Assembly: GCA_964473155.1 (NCBI GenBank)
Contig: CAYYNT010000001.1
Span: 62,001-126,000, forward strand
DNA: 64,000 nucleotides
Direction: 5' to 3'
Origin: JAJFUG01 sp964473155
GTDB lineage: Bacteria > Gemmatimonadota > Glassbacteria > GWA2-58-10
The position numbers were made by a program, and so were the translations under genes. The notes beneath the pieces are model-generated. The model saw only the letters and a program-made list of their open reading frames with translations. It had not been told where the DNA came from and did not search any database. Positions 35,501-42,838 of the stretch are shown in pieces (the first letter of the stretch is position 1; every line of letters starts with the position of its first letter).

Positions 35501-37013
35501 GGTTGAACGCGTTGATGCTGTCCGGATTGGCCGCGGCCGGGTCAGCCGAGAACACGAGATTGTAAGGCGTGGGTTTGCTGCTCGTGTCGGCGTCCCAGAT
35601 CGGGGCGCGGTTGACGTTGGCGATTCTGAACAGCATCGTATCGTAAACGGTGTTGCCGGAAGAATCGCGCACCTTGACGATCAGGGTGTCGGCCGGGTTG
35701 GCGGTCGAGGTGTCGGCCACGTTGAACGCCACCTTCAGGCGGACGCGGAACGCGGTCGGAGTGCCGCCGGTGAGGATGGACAGGGTGTCCAGGGCCAAAG
35801 TGTCCACCGTGCCGGGACGCTTCAGGAAATCACTCCATTTCTGCACCGCGAAATCCAGCTCATCGTTGACTTCACCACGGGAACTGTCCTGGTCCACGGC
35901 ATAGAAGGTGATTACGATGCTGTCGCCTTCATTGTAACGCAGGAGCGAGTCCGGATTGAATTCAGTGCTGCTCTTGGTGTAGGTGCGGAGCAGGCCCTGA
36001 CGGTTGATGATTTCGCGCTTGGTCACGACCGGCGCCGGGTTGGCGATGGAGTCGTTGACCATGATGAACAGCGAGTCCATGCCCACCATCGACGGGATAC
36101 CGTCATCCGTGGCGGTGAACAGGATCATGTACAGGCTGTCTTTCAACTCACCCAGCCCGCGTCCCACATGAGCGCCGCGGGTGGTATCCGTCAATGCTAC
36201 TGTCGACAGGTCGCTCGCTGTCGAACCGTTGGAGATGTTGGCATCGATGAAGAACCGTCCGCCGCGGACGCTGTTGTCCGTTGCGCCGTCACCCTGGATA
36301 AAATTGGGCACCCAGGAGAAAAGACCGGAGTTGAAGCTGGCGCCGGCCGGCAATGTGGAGGGGACCACGCCGAACCTTACGCCGTTGGCCGAGTCGTTTT
36401 TGGGCTGGGCCATGTTGAAGGCGTACTCCAGGCTCTTCATGTTTGCGCCCGAATAAGAAGTAGCCACATCTGTGTTCAGAGTGTTGTTCGGGTCGGCATA
36501 ACCGGTAAGGCGGATAACGAGTGAATCTTCCTCGTTGATCGCGATAAAGCCGTTCATACCTGTATAAGTTGGTACAGCGTCGACGCCGTCGCCCATGTCA
36601 TCAACATTAAAATCTACGGTGGTACGATCAAGGCCACCGTTGTCCAGACCGGGCAGGTTCTGCACGGCCATGTTGCTGAGCAGGCCGGCCTCGCCCACGG
36701 TTCCGCCCAGGGTCAGGCGGCTGTTCTGGCTGTTACCTATAGCTTGAACCGCCAGCGCCGCATTGAATCCCTTAAACTTGTTGGCAGCGGTCGTCAGGGC
36801 AAAATCACCGCCGTAGAAAATGCGGTTGTTCTGGTTCGCTCCCGTCCCATAGTTATGGTTAATCAGGAACGGAAAGTTTCCGTCCGCCGGACTCAAGATT
36901 TCAAAGGTCGTGGGCACGGGGGCGGTATTCTGCGCGTACGTCTGCACGTATGACAGCGTGATCAGAAAAGTGAGTAAGGTGATTACTCTGGTCACCTTAT
37001 ATAACCATCTCAT
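32508..37013 (-). CDS. Giant multi-domain secreted surface protein with T9SS-type tail (paralogue 2)
   Basis: A 1501-residue protein, a tandem paralogue of the 27621-32138 product with the same domain order. Signal peptide (VITLLTFLITLSYVQTYA), QNTAPVPTTFEILSPADGN, Ig-like repeats (GDGATDNSVRGGRFF, DSLFIMVNDS), IPT/TIG (IYGSGFGLYD), FN3-like, NLGD/NLGN modules, the VGLNLIGVPVETYVS module, and the T9SS type A tail (ALAQNYPNPFNPSTTISYDI ... SGVYFYRIKAG ... KMVLLK). The ATG has AAGGAG 6 nt upstream. The nucleotide coding style is cleaner and less diverged in the C-terminal third than in paralogue 1. It is its own transcription unit. Confidence 0.86.
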   Translation of the reverse strand: MRWLYKVTRVITLLTFLITLSYVQTYAQNTAPVPTTFEILSPADGNFPFLINHNYGTGANQNNRIFYGGDFALTTAANKFKGFNAALAVQAIGNSQNSRLTLGGTVGEAGLLSNMAVQNLPGLDNGGLDRTTVDFNVDDMGDGVDAVPTYTGMNGFIAINEEDSLVIRLTGYADPNNTLNTDVATSYSGANMKSLEYAFNMAQPKNDSANGVRFGVVPSTLPAGASFNSGLFSWVPNFIQGDGATDNSVRGGRFFIDANISNGSTASDLSTVALTDTTRGAHVGRGLGELKDSLYMILFTATDDGIPSMVGMDSLFIMVNDSIANPAPVVTKREIINRQGLLRTYTKSSTEFNPDSLLRYNEGDSIVITFYAVDQDSSRGEVNDELDFAVQKWSDFLKRPGTVDTLALDTLSILTGGTPTAFRVRLKVAFNVADTSTANPADTLIVKVRDSSGNTVYDTMLFRIANVNRAPIWDADTSSKPTPYNLVFSADPAAANPDSINAFNPIPVANGRTDSIAFSKYVYDPDVLIGDLLGSSLSYSQTGSPSGATFLPNGLMVLLLSNADTISYPFTIKATDSYTADPKTGSKLLTLRVAPQPAVSSVYPYTAYPGQNLTIYGSGFGLYDGTSVTPSKVTFRARNSSGVAQNLVATVNSWSRDRINVTVPTGTPVTQWLNNTYWSLDTIQVNSAVYATPTYYPFLVSDYDSTKVSSFELSNLTSTSVRLKWETAFNGIDSVVVATEDDTLDTDDGASPHYPLFKVTTSGLASEVAVYQGSTTSTDKIHYVTLTDLLPNQVYRFFLGMKNGYFFGDTSGLVNGPYKPAKIDRITGTNPGVKGFLVKTLPTAAAAGETFVIEGDAYTNSGAAVNSVVTVKIVDYQNTADTSLALTSIVQSDSSWLVNLGDAVTDTFNVPNRTFRHKQGDYIIITVEGGADVGFKQFVTTRGAVTPQRVDFTADGIRLGPAVAYDVRLKVGLNLVGIPVETYVSEPQNAEALLNRVTGGLPSITRYLSSTGTQETITKAIAGGGRGFIGATNFNLSLFEGYFVKTTQEQYLTLNGSLIGDDLAVQTYPNAAYYWVSRPAQSSDLFYAWSARTMLANIPNLSEIHRWNEDNQWWESGVIEPLSGVFTGENFHIDVSEGYILKLTAASQWDPNTPASVALANASAKFDNLTDNMPSLTINTANASVAPEGAAAALRSLKLTDVTSSAARLSWLTDVNGAVVVRYGKTGESLNMIATFDSKVLDGGMRMVQLLKLEPETEYSYEIVVNGVTYNNNGQPFTFTSAKMGAGLPYTVYGRMLDENGNALAKALVYVELKNKDLVSAPLLAITDEKGYWNVNLGNFKNAADGEVFQWSVGDEIRVNTVFQNASLPFRTLVSGESPQNLIKSSDLEKMVAEQNKATARVALPKAFALAQNYPNPFNPSTTISYDIPDSKVEGVRVELKVYNLRGQLVKSLVDEVKQPGQFVVQWNGRNEDGEVTASGVYFYRIKAGDFTATRKMVLLK

Positions 37014-37242
37014 TTTTCTCTCCTTGAGAAAAGTTCGTTTACTTCAGATTAGTTCCCCTCCTGGAAACTAGCACTTCCGCTCTGTCACCCGGTATCATAG
37101 CAGAATACCATGTCCCCTCCTTTACCATTGTCCTTCGAGTGTATCAGTCGATTTAGTTCAATTTTACATACATCTGGCCAAGTTTGATCGTATAAAGGGG
37201 CAATACACTACTTCTTTAAATCGGCGCAAGCCCTTTAAACTT

Positions 37243-37273
37243 TAAAAAAAGTTGGGAAACACCGGGTTTCCAA
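37243..37273 (-). terminator. Terminator with no recognised gene upstream
   Basis: TTGGGAAAC (37252-37260) pairs with GTTTCCAA (37266-37273) with one bulge; on the minus strand it is followed by C and seven U (37244-37250). There is no annotated minus-strand gene between it and the terminator at 37836. Confidence 0.55.
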
Positions 37274-37835
37274 GGCCTCTGCGCCGAACAAAGTGAATCT
37301 TGCTGGCTCATTTATGTTTTTTTTTCATGCTCTGGAATTTTTTACCTTATTCTTTCCTCCGCGATGGATTACCCCCTGACATACAATACAATTCACAACA
37401 GCCGATGCATCACGCGCACAAGGAACGTAATGACCTGTCCTACGGAAATTTGACACTCTTTCCCGGACACAACAATCCCGGGAGTCAAAACCGGACTCTC
37501 ATACTTGGCCTAAAGAGTTAAATCGGCATCCTGGTTTCAAACTTTAGTTTTACTCCGGCTGTCTGACTGATGAATTCCTTATTGCTGCGTTCATCCAGCA
37601 GGTGGAATCTGTCAGTTTCCGGGAAGCTGTTTTCTTTGAGCGGAATCGACCATCTCTGACTAAAATCGCACAACGCAAAAGAGCATGAAAACGCCCAGAA
37701 ATTACCTTCAAATTCACCTCTGAAGCTCACCAGTTACTGCAACGGCTTGATAAAACAAAATGTTCCAACAAACTCCCTGATTCTTATAAAGGCAATTGTC
37801 GTACCGGCTCTCTGAAATTATACGCAGGATAACAG

Positions 37836-37863
37836 ATAAAAAAGGGCGACCTGCCGGCCGCCC
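37836..37863 (-). terminator. Terminator of the small membrane protein gene
   Basis: GGGCG (37844-37848) pairs with CGCCC (37859-37863), with two inner pairs, followed by six U on the minus strand (37838-37843). It lies about 75 nt after the stop of the small gene at 37939. Confidence 0.7.
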
Positions 37864-37938
37864 AAACTATTTAATCCTTATCCATTCGCTGCACGCTCTA
37901 TGCGAAAGGCCGCCTTATCATTTTGCTTAATCTGAAGC

Positions 37939-38148
37939 CTATTCCAGCATCAGGAACATTATGGTTATAATCTGCCAGGTTCCGACCAGTAGAAATATCC
38001 CGGCAACCCAGAAATCGACGAACTGCTCCGGAGCGATAAGCCACTCCATCTCCCTGCCGGATGAATCTATCAACTCATCGAACGACGGGGTTTCTTCGGA
38101 GACATACTCCTCCATCCCCAACGTTTCAACATCTGTCATATCAGCCAT
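37939..38148 (-). CDS. Small acidic single-span membrane protein
   Basis: A 69-residue protein of unknown function. The first half is acidic (MTDVETLGMEEYVSEETPSFDELIDSSG) and the C-terminus is one hydrophobic helix (FVDFWVAGIFLLVGTWQIITIMFLML), so it would be C-terminally anchored with the acidic part on one side. The ATG at 38148 follows GGGGTGAG by 4 nt; an upstream GTG three codons earlier is also open. A terminator follows (37836-37863), which supports a real small gene. No family recognised. Confidence 0.6.
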   Translation of the reverse strand: MADMTDVETLGMEEYVSEETPSFDELIDSSGREMEWLIAPEQFVDFWVAGIFLLVGTWQIITIMFLMLE

Positions 38149-38226
38149 GACACTCACCCCGCGAATAACGGACCTGTATTATTGTACATCGAGCTGTCCC
38201 ACTAAATCAAGAACAGCCGGCGAAGG

Positions 38227-38643
38227 TCATCTTCCACGCTGACTGCCGGCCAGCCATGCACCGGAACCAACCGGACGGCCAGGCTGCTTCCGCCCGGCAG
38301 ATGGCCTGCTTTCCTTCCGCTGCGGCGGCTCCTGCATACGGACAAATTGCAGCACCTGAACGCAGAAAACACCCATCAAAAGGAATAGGACCGCCAGCAC
38401 GATTGTTTTCTGCATATGGTAGTATGGCGCGTCAGAAAAGATAAACCAGCCGGTGAACACCGCACTCAGAATAAAGCAGAAAATCGACAGCGCGGCCAAG
38501 AAGATCTGAACGACACTGTCAGCGCCGATCCGTGATACTGAATTTCGAAGGTGACGGCTGCCACGGCGGCACAGCAGATAGACAAGATATAGAAGTGATG
38601 GCAGGCACGACAGACCCACCACAAGCAGAAGCTTGCTCCCCAT
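38227..38643 (-). CDS. Small multi-span membrane protein, unknown
   Basis: A 138-residue protein with three hydrophobic helices: KLLLVVGLSCLPSLLYLVYLL, VVQIFLAALSIFCFILSAVF and KTIVLAVLFLLMGVFCVQVL, ending in a basic, proline-rich tail (ESRPSAGRKQPGRPVGSG). The ATG at 38643 is preceded by AAAGGGA about 6 nt upstream; the frame opens nine codons earlier. No family is recognised. It may form a unit with the small acidic membrane protein 79 bp downstream, but the spacing is not decisive. Confidence 0.55.
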   Translation of the reverse strand: MGSKLLLVVGLSCLPSLLYLVYLLCRRGSRHLRNSVSRIGADSVVQIFLAALSIFCFILSAVFTGWFIFSDAPYYHMQKTIVLAVLFLLMGVFCVQVLQFVRMQEPPQRKESRPSAGRKQPGRPVGSGAWLAGSQRGR

Positions 38644-38933
38644 GAGAAATCCCTTTCTCAATTTAATCATCCATGATCTTCAGGAGCGCACCGGCCGGAA
38701 TCTGAGTTCCAGGAGGGTGGGTGACAGTTTAATCCAGACCGCTCGCTCCACCGGCGCCTTGCGGTCCCATCCAGCCGCATCCTGCGGCGGGACGGTCCAT
38801 GCACCGGTTCCTGTTGATAGAATCGGAAAAATCCGGGAAGGGCTTTAATTTTTCGGGGAGACTGCCTCTGTCCTTGAATAACAACCGGGGCAGTGAAGCG
38901 AATATTTCAACGGGAGCGGGCCTTTGTTCATGC

Positions 38934-41198
38934 TCATTGCCTGCCGGATGTGGAATCCAGCAGCGCGTTAAGGCGAGTGCGGACATCTGTCAGTTCAGTG
39001 CGGTCGCCACAGAGGCCGAGCGCCCGCGACAGGCTTAGACGGGCCTGTTCCTCCCGGCCCAGTTCGCGAAGATAAAGGCCCAGATTGATCCAGCCCTCGA
39101 TATAGGACGGGTCGGCGCTCAGGGACGCCCGCCAGGCGTCCAGCGCCTTCTGTTTCTGTCCGGCGGCAGCCCGGGACAGGGCCAGGTAGTTGAACACCCG
39201 CGGAGCGTCAGGGGATGGGGCGGCCAGGGCGCGCTCGTAAAATCCGGCCGCCTGCTCAAAGCCGCCTGACTGTTGCCAGTACGAGCCGATCAGCACCAGA
39301 GTGCGCCAGTCCCGAGGGTCCATCTCCAGCGCCTTTTCCAGGCTTGCGATGGCTTCCGTTGTCTGTCCCTGCATAAGCTGAAGATTGCCTAACAACTGCC
39401 AGCAATGGCTGTCGAACTTGCCCTCCTGTTCGCCTTTTTCCAGGAGTTCCAGCGCCAGTTCCCCGCGGCCCGCCCGTTCCAGGGTGCGGCCAAGGTCCAG
39501 CCAGGTTTCGGCATTGAGGCGGCCGGGCCAGTTACGCGCAACGTTTTCCATTTCCGCTACAGCCTGTCCGGTCTGCCCATGGCTGAATATCAGTTTGGCC
39601 CGGTTGTAGCGCGCCTGCCATTCCCATTTATCCTTTAGGTTCAGAGCGCGTTCGAAGGCCGCCAGTGCAAGTGAATCCCGTCCGAAACCGGCGTAGCTTA
39701 TGCCCAGGTTCACCCAGACAGCGCCCCGGTCCGGGCGCAACTGAGCGGCCCGCTGAAGCGCCATGAACGCTCCGCTGGAATCTCCCCTGGTGCGCAGCAC
39801 CACTCCCAGGTTGCCGTAAGCGTCCCCGGATGACGGATTCAGTTTCAGGCAGAGGCGGTACAAGCTGTCTGCCGCAGCCAGGTCTCCAGTGCGCTGGTGA
39901 GCGTCCGCGAGGTTGAATGCAGCCAGGTCGTGACCGGGATAGACCCGCATCACGCGCTGCCAGAGACTGAAAGGATCGCGCCAGTCGAGCTGACGTCTCA
40001 CATTGACCGCGCCCATGACGCTCATTACAGTCAAGGCGCACACCGCTCCAATGACTGTATATATTCTCCCGGCCTTTTCGATCCGCCCGGCCAGACTCAT
40101 TCCCGCCAGTCCCGCGACCAGAGCCAGTCCGACCGAGGGCAGGAAGAAGTACCGGTCAGCCATCAGCGTGCTGGTAGGCACGAGCCCGGATGTGGGCAAC
40201 AGCGCCGCCGCGGCCAGGAAAAGCCCGAATCCGGCCGGGCGCGCCAACCGTCCCGACGCGCGCAAACCGGTCCATGTAGCAACAGCCAGAACTCCAGCCG
40301 CGGTCAGCCCCCTCAGCCAGGGAGCGCTTTCCGGAATATTCAACGGGTAGCGGCAGCAGAGGTTGACCGGAAGGAAAAACTTGAGCAGGTATTCGCTCCA
40401 CAGCAGCGGAAGCATTAAAATTCTCGCGCTGAGCGGCGCCCCGGCGGATGAGGTGTGCGTGACAGTGGAAAGAAATACGACCTGGAAAGCTACAGCCATC
40501 ATCGGAAGAAAAAACACTCCGGTGGCGGCAATTCTTTTCCCTTTGGACACCCCTGTCGCTGGCAGCAGCATCTCTCCGCCCAACAGAACAAGAGGTAACG
40601 CGACCGCCGCGGGCTGACTCGCCAGACCGCAGAGATACAATCCGAGCGCCGCGGCCAGGGTCGCAATCCGGCCGTTCTGCCTGAACCGCAGCCAGGCGAG
40701 ACAGGATCCCAGGCAGAACACTGTCATCAGGCTGAACTTGCCTCCCTGAAGCCAGGAAACAGCCTCGACATGCAGCGGGTGAAACGCGAAGATCGCAGCG
40801 CTTATAAGCGCTGTCTGACCGGCCTGCCTTCGGGTAAATCTTTCCGGCCAGAGAAGCATCAGACGGTGGACAACGAGAAAACACAGCAGCACGGAGAGGG
40901 AATAAAGCAGGATGTTCAGAACGATGTAACCAGCGGGATTAAAACCGCTTATGGCATATACTGCGGCAAAGGCCAGGCTGCGCATCGGTTGCCAGGTTAC
41001 GGTCCCGCCGGAGCGCGGAACAAAAAAAGAGAGCACATTCTCCGGAGAAAGACTGCGGATTGAGACATCCTCAAGGATAATCCCATCATCCCAGCCCACA
41101 TAGCCGTTGCCCAGAGAGGGCAAATAAAGCAGAAGCGGACTCAGAAAAACCGCTACTGCCGCAAGACGCATCTTATTTCTGTCTGATAGCCGGAACAT
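38934..41198 (-). CDS. TMTC-like membrane protein with C-terminal TPR repeats
   Basis: A 754-residue protein. The N-terminal half has about 10-11 membrane helices with GT-C/TMTC-like signatures: YVGWDDGIILEDVSI early (acidic loop residues), HPLHVEAVSWLQGGKFSLM and TSTLMADRYFFLPSVG. The C-terminal half (about residues 430-745) is a run of TPR repeats: AFNLADAHQRTGDLAAADSLYRL, YGNLGVVLRTRGDSSGAFMAL, WVNLGISYAGFGRDSLALAAFERAL and so on. Eukaryotic TMTC proteins with this layout are O-mannosyltransferases; bacterial relatives are mostly uncharacterised. A role in glycosylating secreted proteins is inference. The start ATG at 41198 is chosen over a TTG 21 codons upstream. Confidence 0.72.
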   Translation of the reverse strand: MFRLSDRNKMRLAAVAVFLSPLLLYLPSLGNGYVGWDDGIILEDVSIRSLSPENVLSFFVPRSGGTVTWQPMRSLAFAAVYAISGFNPAGYIVLNILLYSLSVLLCFLVVHRLMLLWPERFTRRQAGQTALISAAIFAFHPLHVEAVSWLQGGKFSLMTVFCLGSCLAWLRFRQNGRIATLAAALGLYLCGLASQPAAVALPLVLLGGEMLLPATGVSKGKRIAATGVFFLPMMAVAFQVVFLSTVTHTSSAGAPLSARILMLPLLWSEYLLKFFLPVNLCCRYPLNIPESAPWLRGLTAAGVLAVATWTGLRASGRLARPAGFGLFLAAAALLPTSGLVPTSTLMADRYFFLPSVGLALVAGLAGMSLAGRIEKAGRIYTVIGAVCALTVMSVMGAVNVRRQLDWRDPFSLWQRVMRVYPGHDLAAFNLADAHQRTGDLAAADSLYRLCLKLNPSSGDAYGNLGVVLRTRGDSSGAFMALQRAAQLRPDRGAVWVNLGISYAGFGRDSLALAAFERALNLKDKWEWQARYNRAKLIFSHGQTGQAVAEMENVARNWPGRLNAETWLDLGRTLERAGRGELALELLEKGEQEGKFDSHCWQLLGNLQLMQGQTTEAIASLEKALEMDPRDWRTLVLIGSYWQQSGGFEQAAGFYERALAAPSPDAPRVFNYLALSRAAAGQKQKALDAWRASLSADPSYIEGWINLGLYLRELGREEQARLSLSRALGLCGDRTELTDVRTRLNALLDSTSGRQ

Positions 41199-41292
41199 CC
41201 GGATGGGGCCGCCTCGCTGATACCGGTCGTGAAATGGTGAAACAGGACCAGAACTCGACAACGGAGATATGCAAAAAGCAGGCCGGTGTTGT

Positions 41293-42759
41293 TCAGTTCA
41301 GGCTGGCGCTCAACTTTTCAGCGAATTCGGCGACCCGGCGGAACAACCGGCCGGTTGTCTGCCCGCTCTGCCCGCCCGAGGCCGTCTGCTGAAGGCTTTC
41401 CCGGAGGCCCTCCAGCGGCGGCACCCGCGACTCCATCCCGAAATCGCGCGCCGCGCCAAGAAGGTCATCCAGGTAGGAGACAACAAGACGCACCTCGCGC
41501 CGGACGGATGTTCCGGTGATATCGGCCAGGTTGTGGTGCAATACCTCGAGGGTGATGACCGAAAGCTCGCGAAAATAGTTCAGCACTTCCTCCGGCGGCT
41601 CGGCCTGACGGCCTGCCGGGGCGGCTTCCGGTAAGCCCTTGACAACGGACAGCTCCTCCACGGCTTGAGCCGGCGATGACTTTTCCGTCATACCAGCCAT
41701 TACCGGCTTCTTAACGCCTGCGTCAACCGTCGCAACAACAGCTTTGTCCTCTGGACGAGCTCCGGCCCGCGACGATTCCTGCCCGCTGCCGTCAAAAGGC
41801 TTTCTATCGGCAGCCGGCTGTCTTGAAACAGGGGCCTTGGCTGGCGTCTCCTGCGGGGCGGGCGGCTGCTTTACCTGCTTATCCGCTGCCGGCGCTTTTC
41901 CAGCATTCCGCGGGACAGACTGTTCCCGCATAGCCATACCATAGGAAGCATCTGTCATTCGCGGACTGGTATTCTTTTCACCCGCAAACAAGCCGATCTG
42001 GCCGGCATCGGGTTTCTTTTCACCGGATGGCCGCGTGGATGAACCGGCTGCATTCCGGCTCTCCGCTCCTGTCCGGGACAGCGGATTGCCTGACGGCAGA
42101 GGCTGCACCATCAGACGGGTCACCTGATCAAACCATTCATCCACGGAACTCGTAATGTCCGCCTTGGAGGCTTCCATAGTGTTTTTCCCGCTTTCGTTTC
42201 TTCGGTCTGTCTCCCTTGCCTCACCCGGATTAAGCCGCAACGTTTTCTCACTCCAGCCCATCGACTCCTCCTTCAATTTATCCGCCAACGGCGCGACTTT
42301 CTCGATCAGGCGGCGGCACGATTCAAGGCAGGCGATACTTGCCTCGCCCGATGCAAGGCGCTCCATTTCATGGTTGAGGCTGTCCAGCAGAAAACGTTCA
42401 TCCATTGACACTTTCCGGCCGAGCAGGACGACAGAAGACAATATGGAAAAAGCCAGCTCGAACATCTCGGTGAAAGGCCCCACCGGGAAACTGTCATCTC
42501 CGCGCCAGAGAGTCCGCCATGTGCGCTGAAGGTCTTTCAGCAGGAGCAGCGAGGCCGGGTCCGGCTCGGGCCGTGACAGCTCCAGGGATAGCATCTGAAG
42601 GACCTTTTCCCCCTCCACCCGGAAATACAGGCTTTTTTCCTCGGCGCTCAACGCCGGACCCTGGCCCGGCTCAACCGCACGCGACTGTGTCCGTCGGTCA
42701 AGCGGTGTGTTGTCTATTTCCAGGTTGCGGCTGAACTGAGGTTTGTCTTTATCTTCCAC
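41293..42759 (-). CDS. Unknown protein with two helical domains joined by a disordered linker
   Basis: A 488-residue protein. I do not recognise a family with confidence. Residues about 35-190 are helical (LYFRVEGEKVLQMLSLEL, LLLLKDLQRTWRTLWRGD, FELAFSILSSVVLLGRKVS, LLDSLNHEMERLASGE); residues about 195-390 are a low-complexity linker rich in Pro, Ala, Lys, Ser; residues about 395-485 are again helical (VLNYFRELSVITLEVLHHNLADI, LVVSYLDDLLGAARDFGM). Both helical parts resemble the four-helix layout of CheA-type HPt domains, but without the usual HxxKG histidine. The start is GTG at 42759 with GAGGGG 6 nt upstream, better than the TTG 13 codons earlier. It lies between panC and the TMTC-like gene. 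Confidence 0.6.
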   Translation of the reverse strand: MEDKDKPQFSRNLEIDNTPLDRRTQSRAVEPGQGPALSAEEKSLYFRVEGEKVLQMLSLELSRPEPDPASLLLLKDLQRTWRTLWRGDDSFPVGPFTEMFELAFSILSSVVLLGRKVSMDERFLLDSLNHEMERLASGEASIACLESCRRLIEKVAPLADKLKEESMGWSEKTLRLNPGEARETDRRNESGKNTMEASKADITSSVDEWFDQVTRLMVQPLPSGNPLSRTGAESRNAAGSSTRPSGEKKPDAGQIGLFAGEKNTSPRMTDASYGMAMREQSVPRNAGKAPAADKQVKQPPAPQETPAKAPVSRQPAADRKPFDGSGQESSRAGARPEDKAVVATVDAGVKKPVMAGMTEKSSPAQAVEELSVVKGLPEAAPAGRQAEPPEEVLNYFRELSVITLEVLHHNLADITGTSVRREVRLVVSYLDDLLGAARDFGMESRVPPLEGLRESLQQTASGGQSGQTTGRLFRRVAEFAEKLSASLN

Positions 42760-42838
42760 CGGTATCCCCTCTGTCCATCGTCTCTTATCCGGATACAATC
42801 CCCTGAGATCACAGCATTCCCTGCATCCTCAAACGTTC

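Larger units (their letters stand above)
37014..37938. other. 925-bp intergenic region with terminators and a possible orphan transcript
   Basis: This is the longest gene-free stretch. It holds terminators at 37243-37273 and 37836-37863, both for minus-strand transcripts. Between them a perfect TATAAT (37817-37822, minus strand) could start a transcript of about 540 nt ending at the 37243 hairpin. A 70-codon minus-strand frame at 37518-37730 has a GTG start without a ribosome site and an unconvincing sequence. The part from 37014 to 37242 must contain the leader and promoter of the giant gene; it is AT-rich and I could not fix a promoter. Confidence 0.5.

Noticed and set aside
20568..37013. 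Repeated stretches in the giant genes as a possible CRISPR or satellite repeat
   Set aside because: The repeats are protein-level domain repeats with diverged DNA; spacing and lengths do not fit a CRISPR or simple tandem array.
37518..37730. A 70-codon minus-strand frame in the large intergenic gap
   Set aside because: GTG start without ribosome site, aromatic- and serine-rich composition unlike neighbours, no family match. Kept only as part of the possible orphan transcript.
37014..37938. A tRNA or structured riboswitch in the longest gap
   Set aside because: No cloverleaf pattern, GGTTC-type T arm, or recognisable riboswitch core was found by eye.
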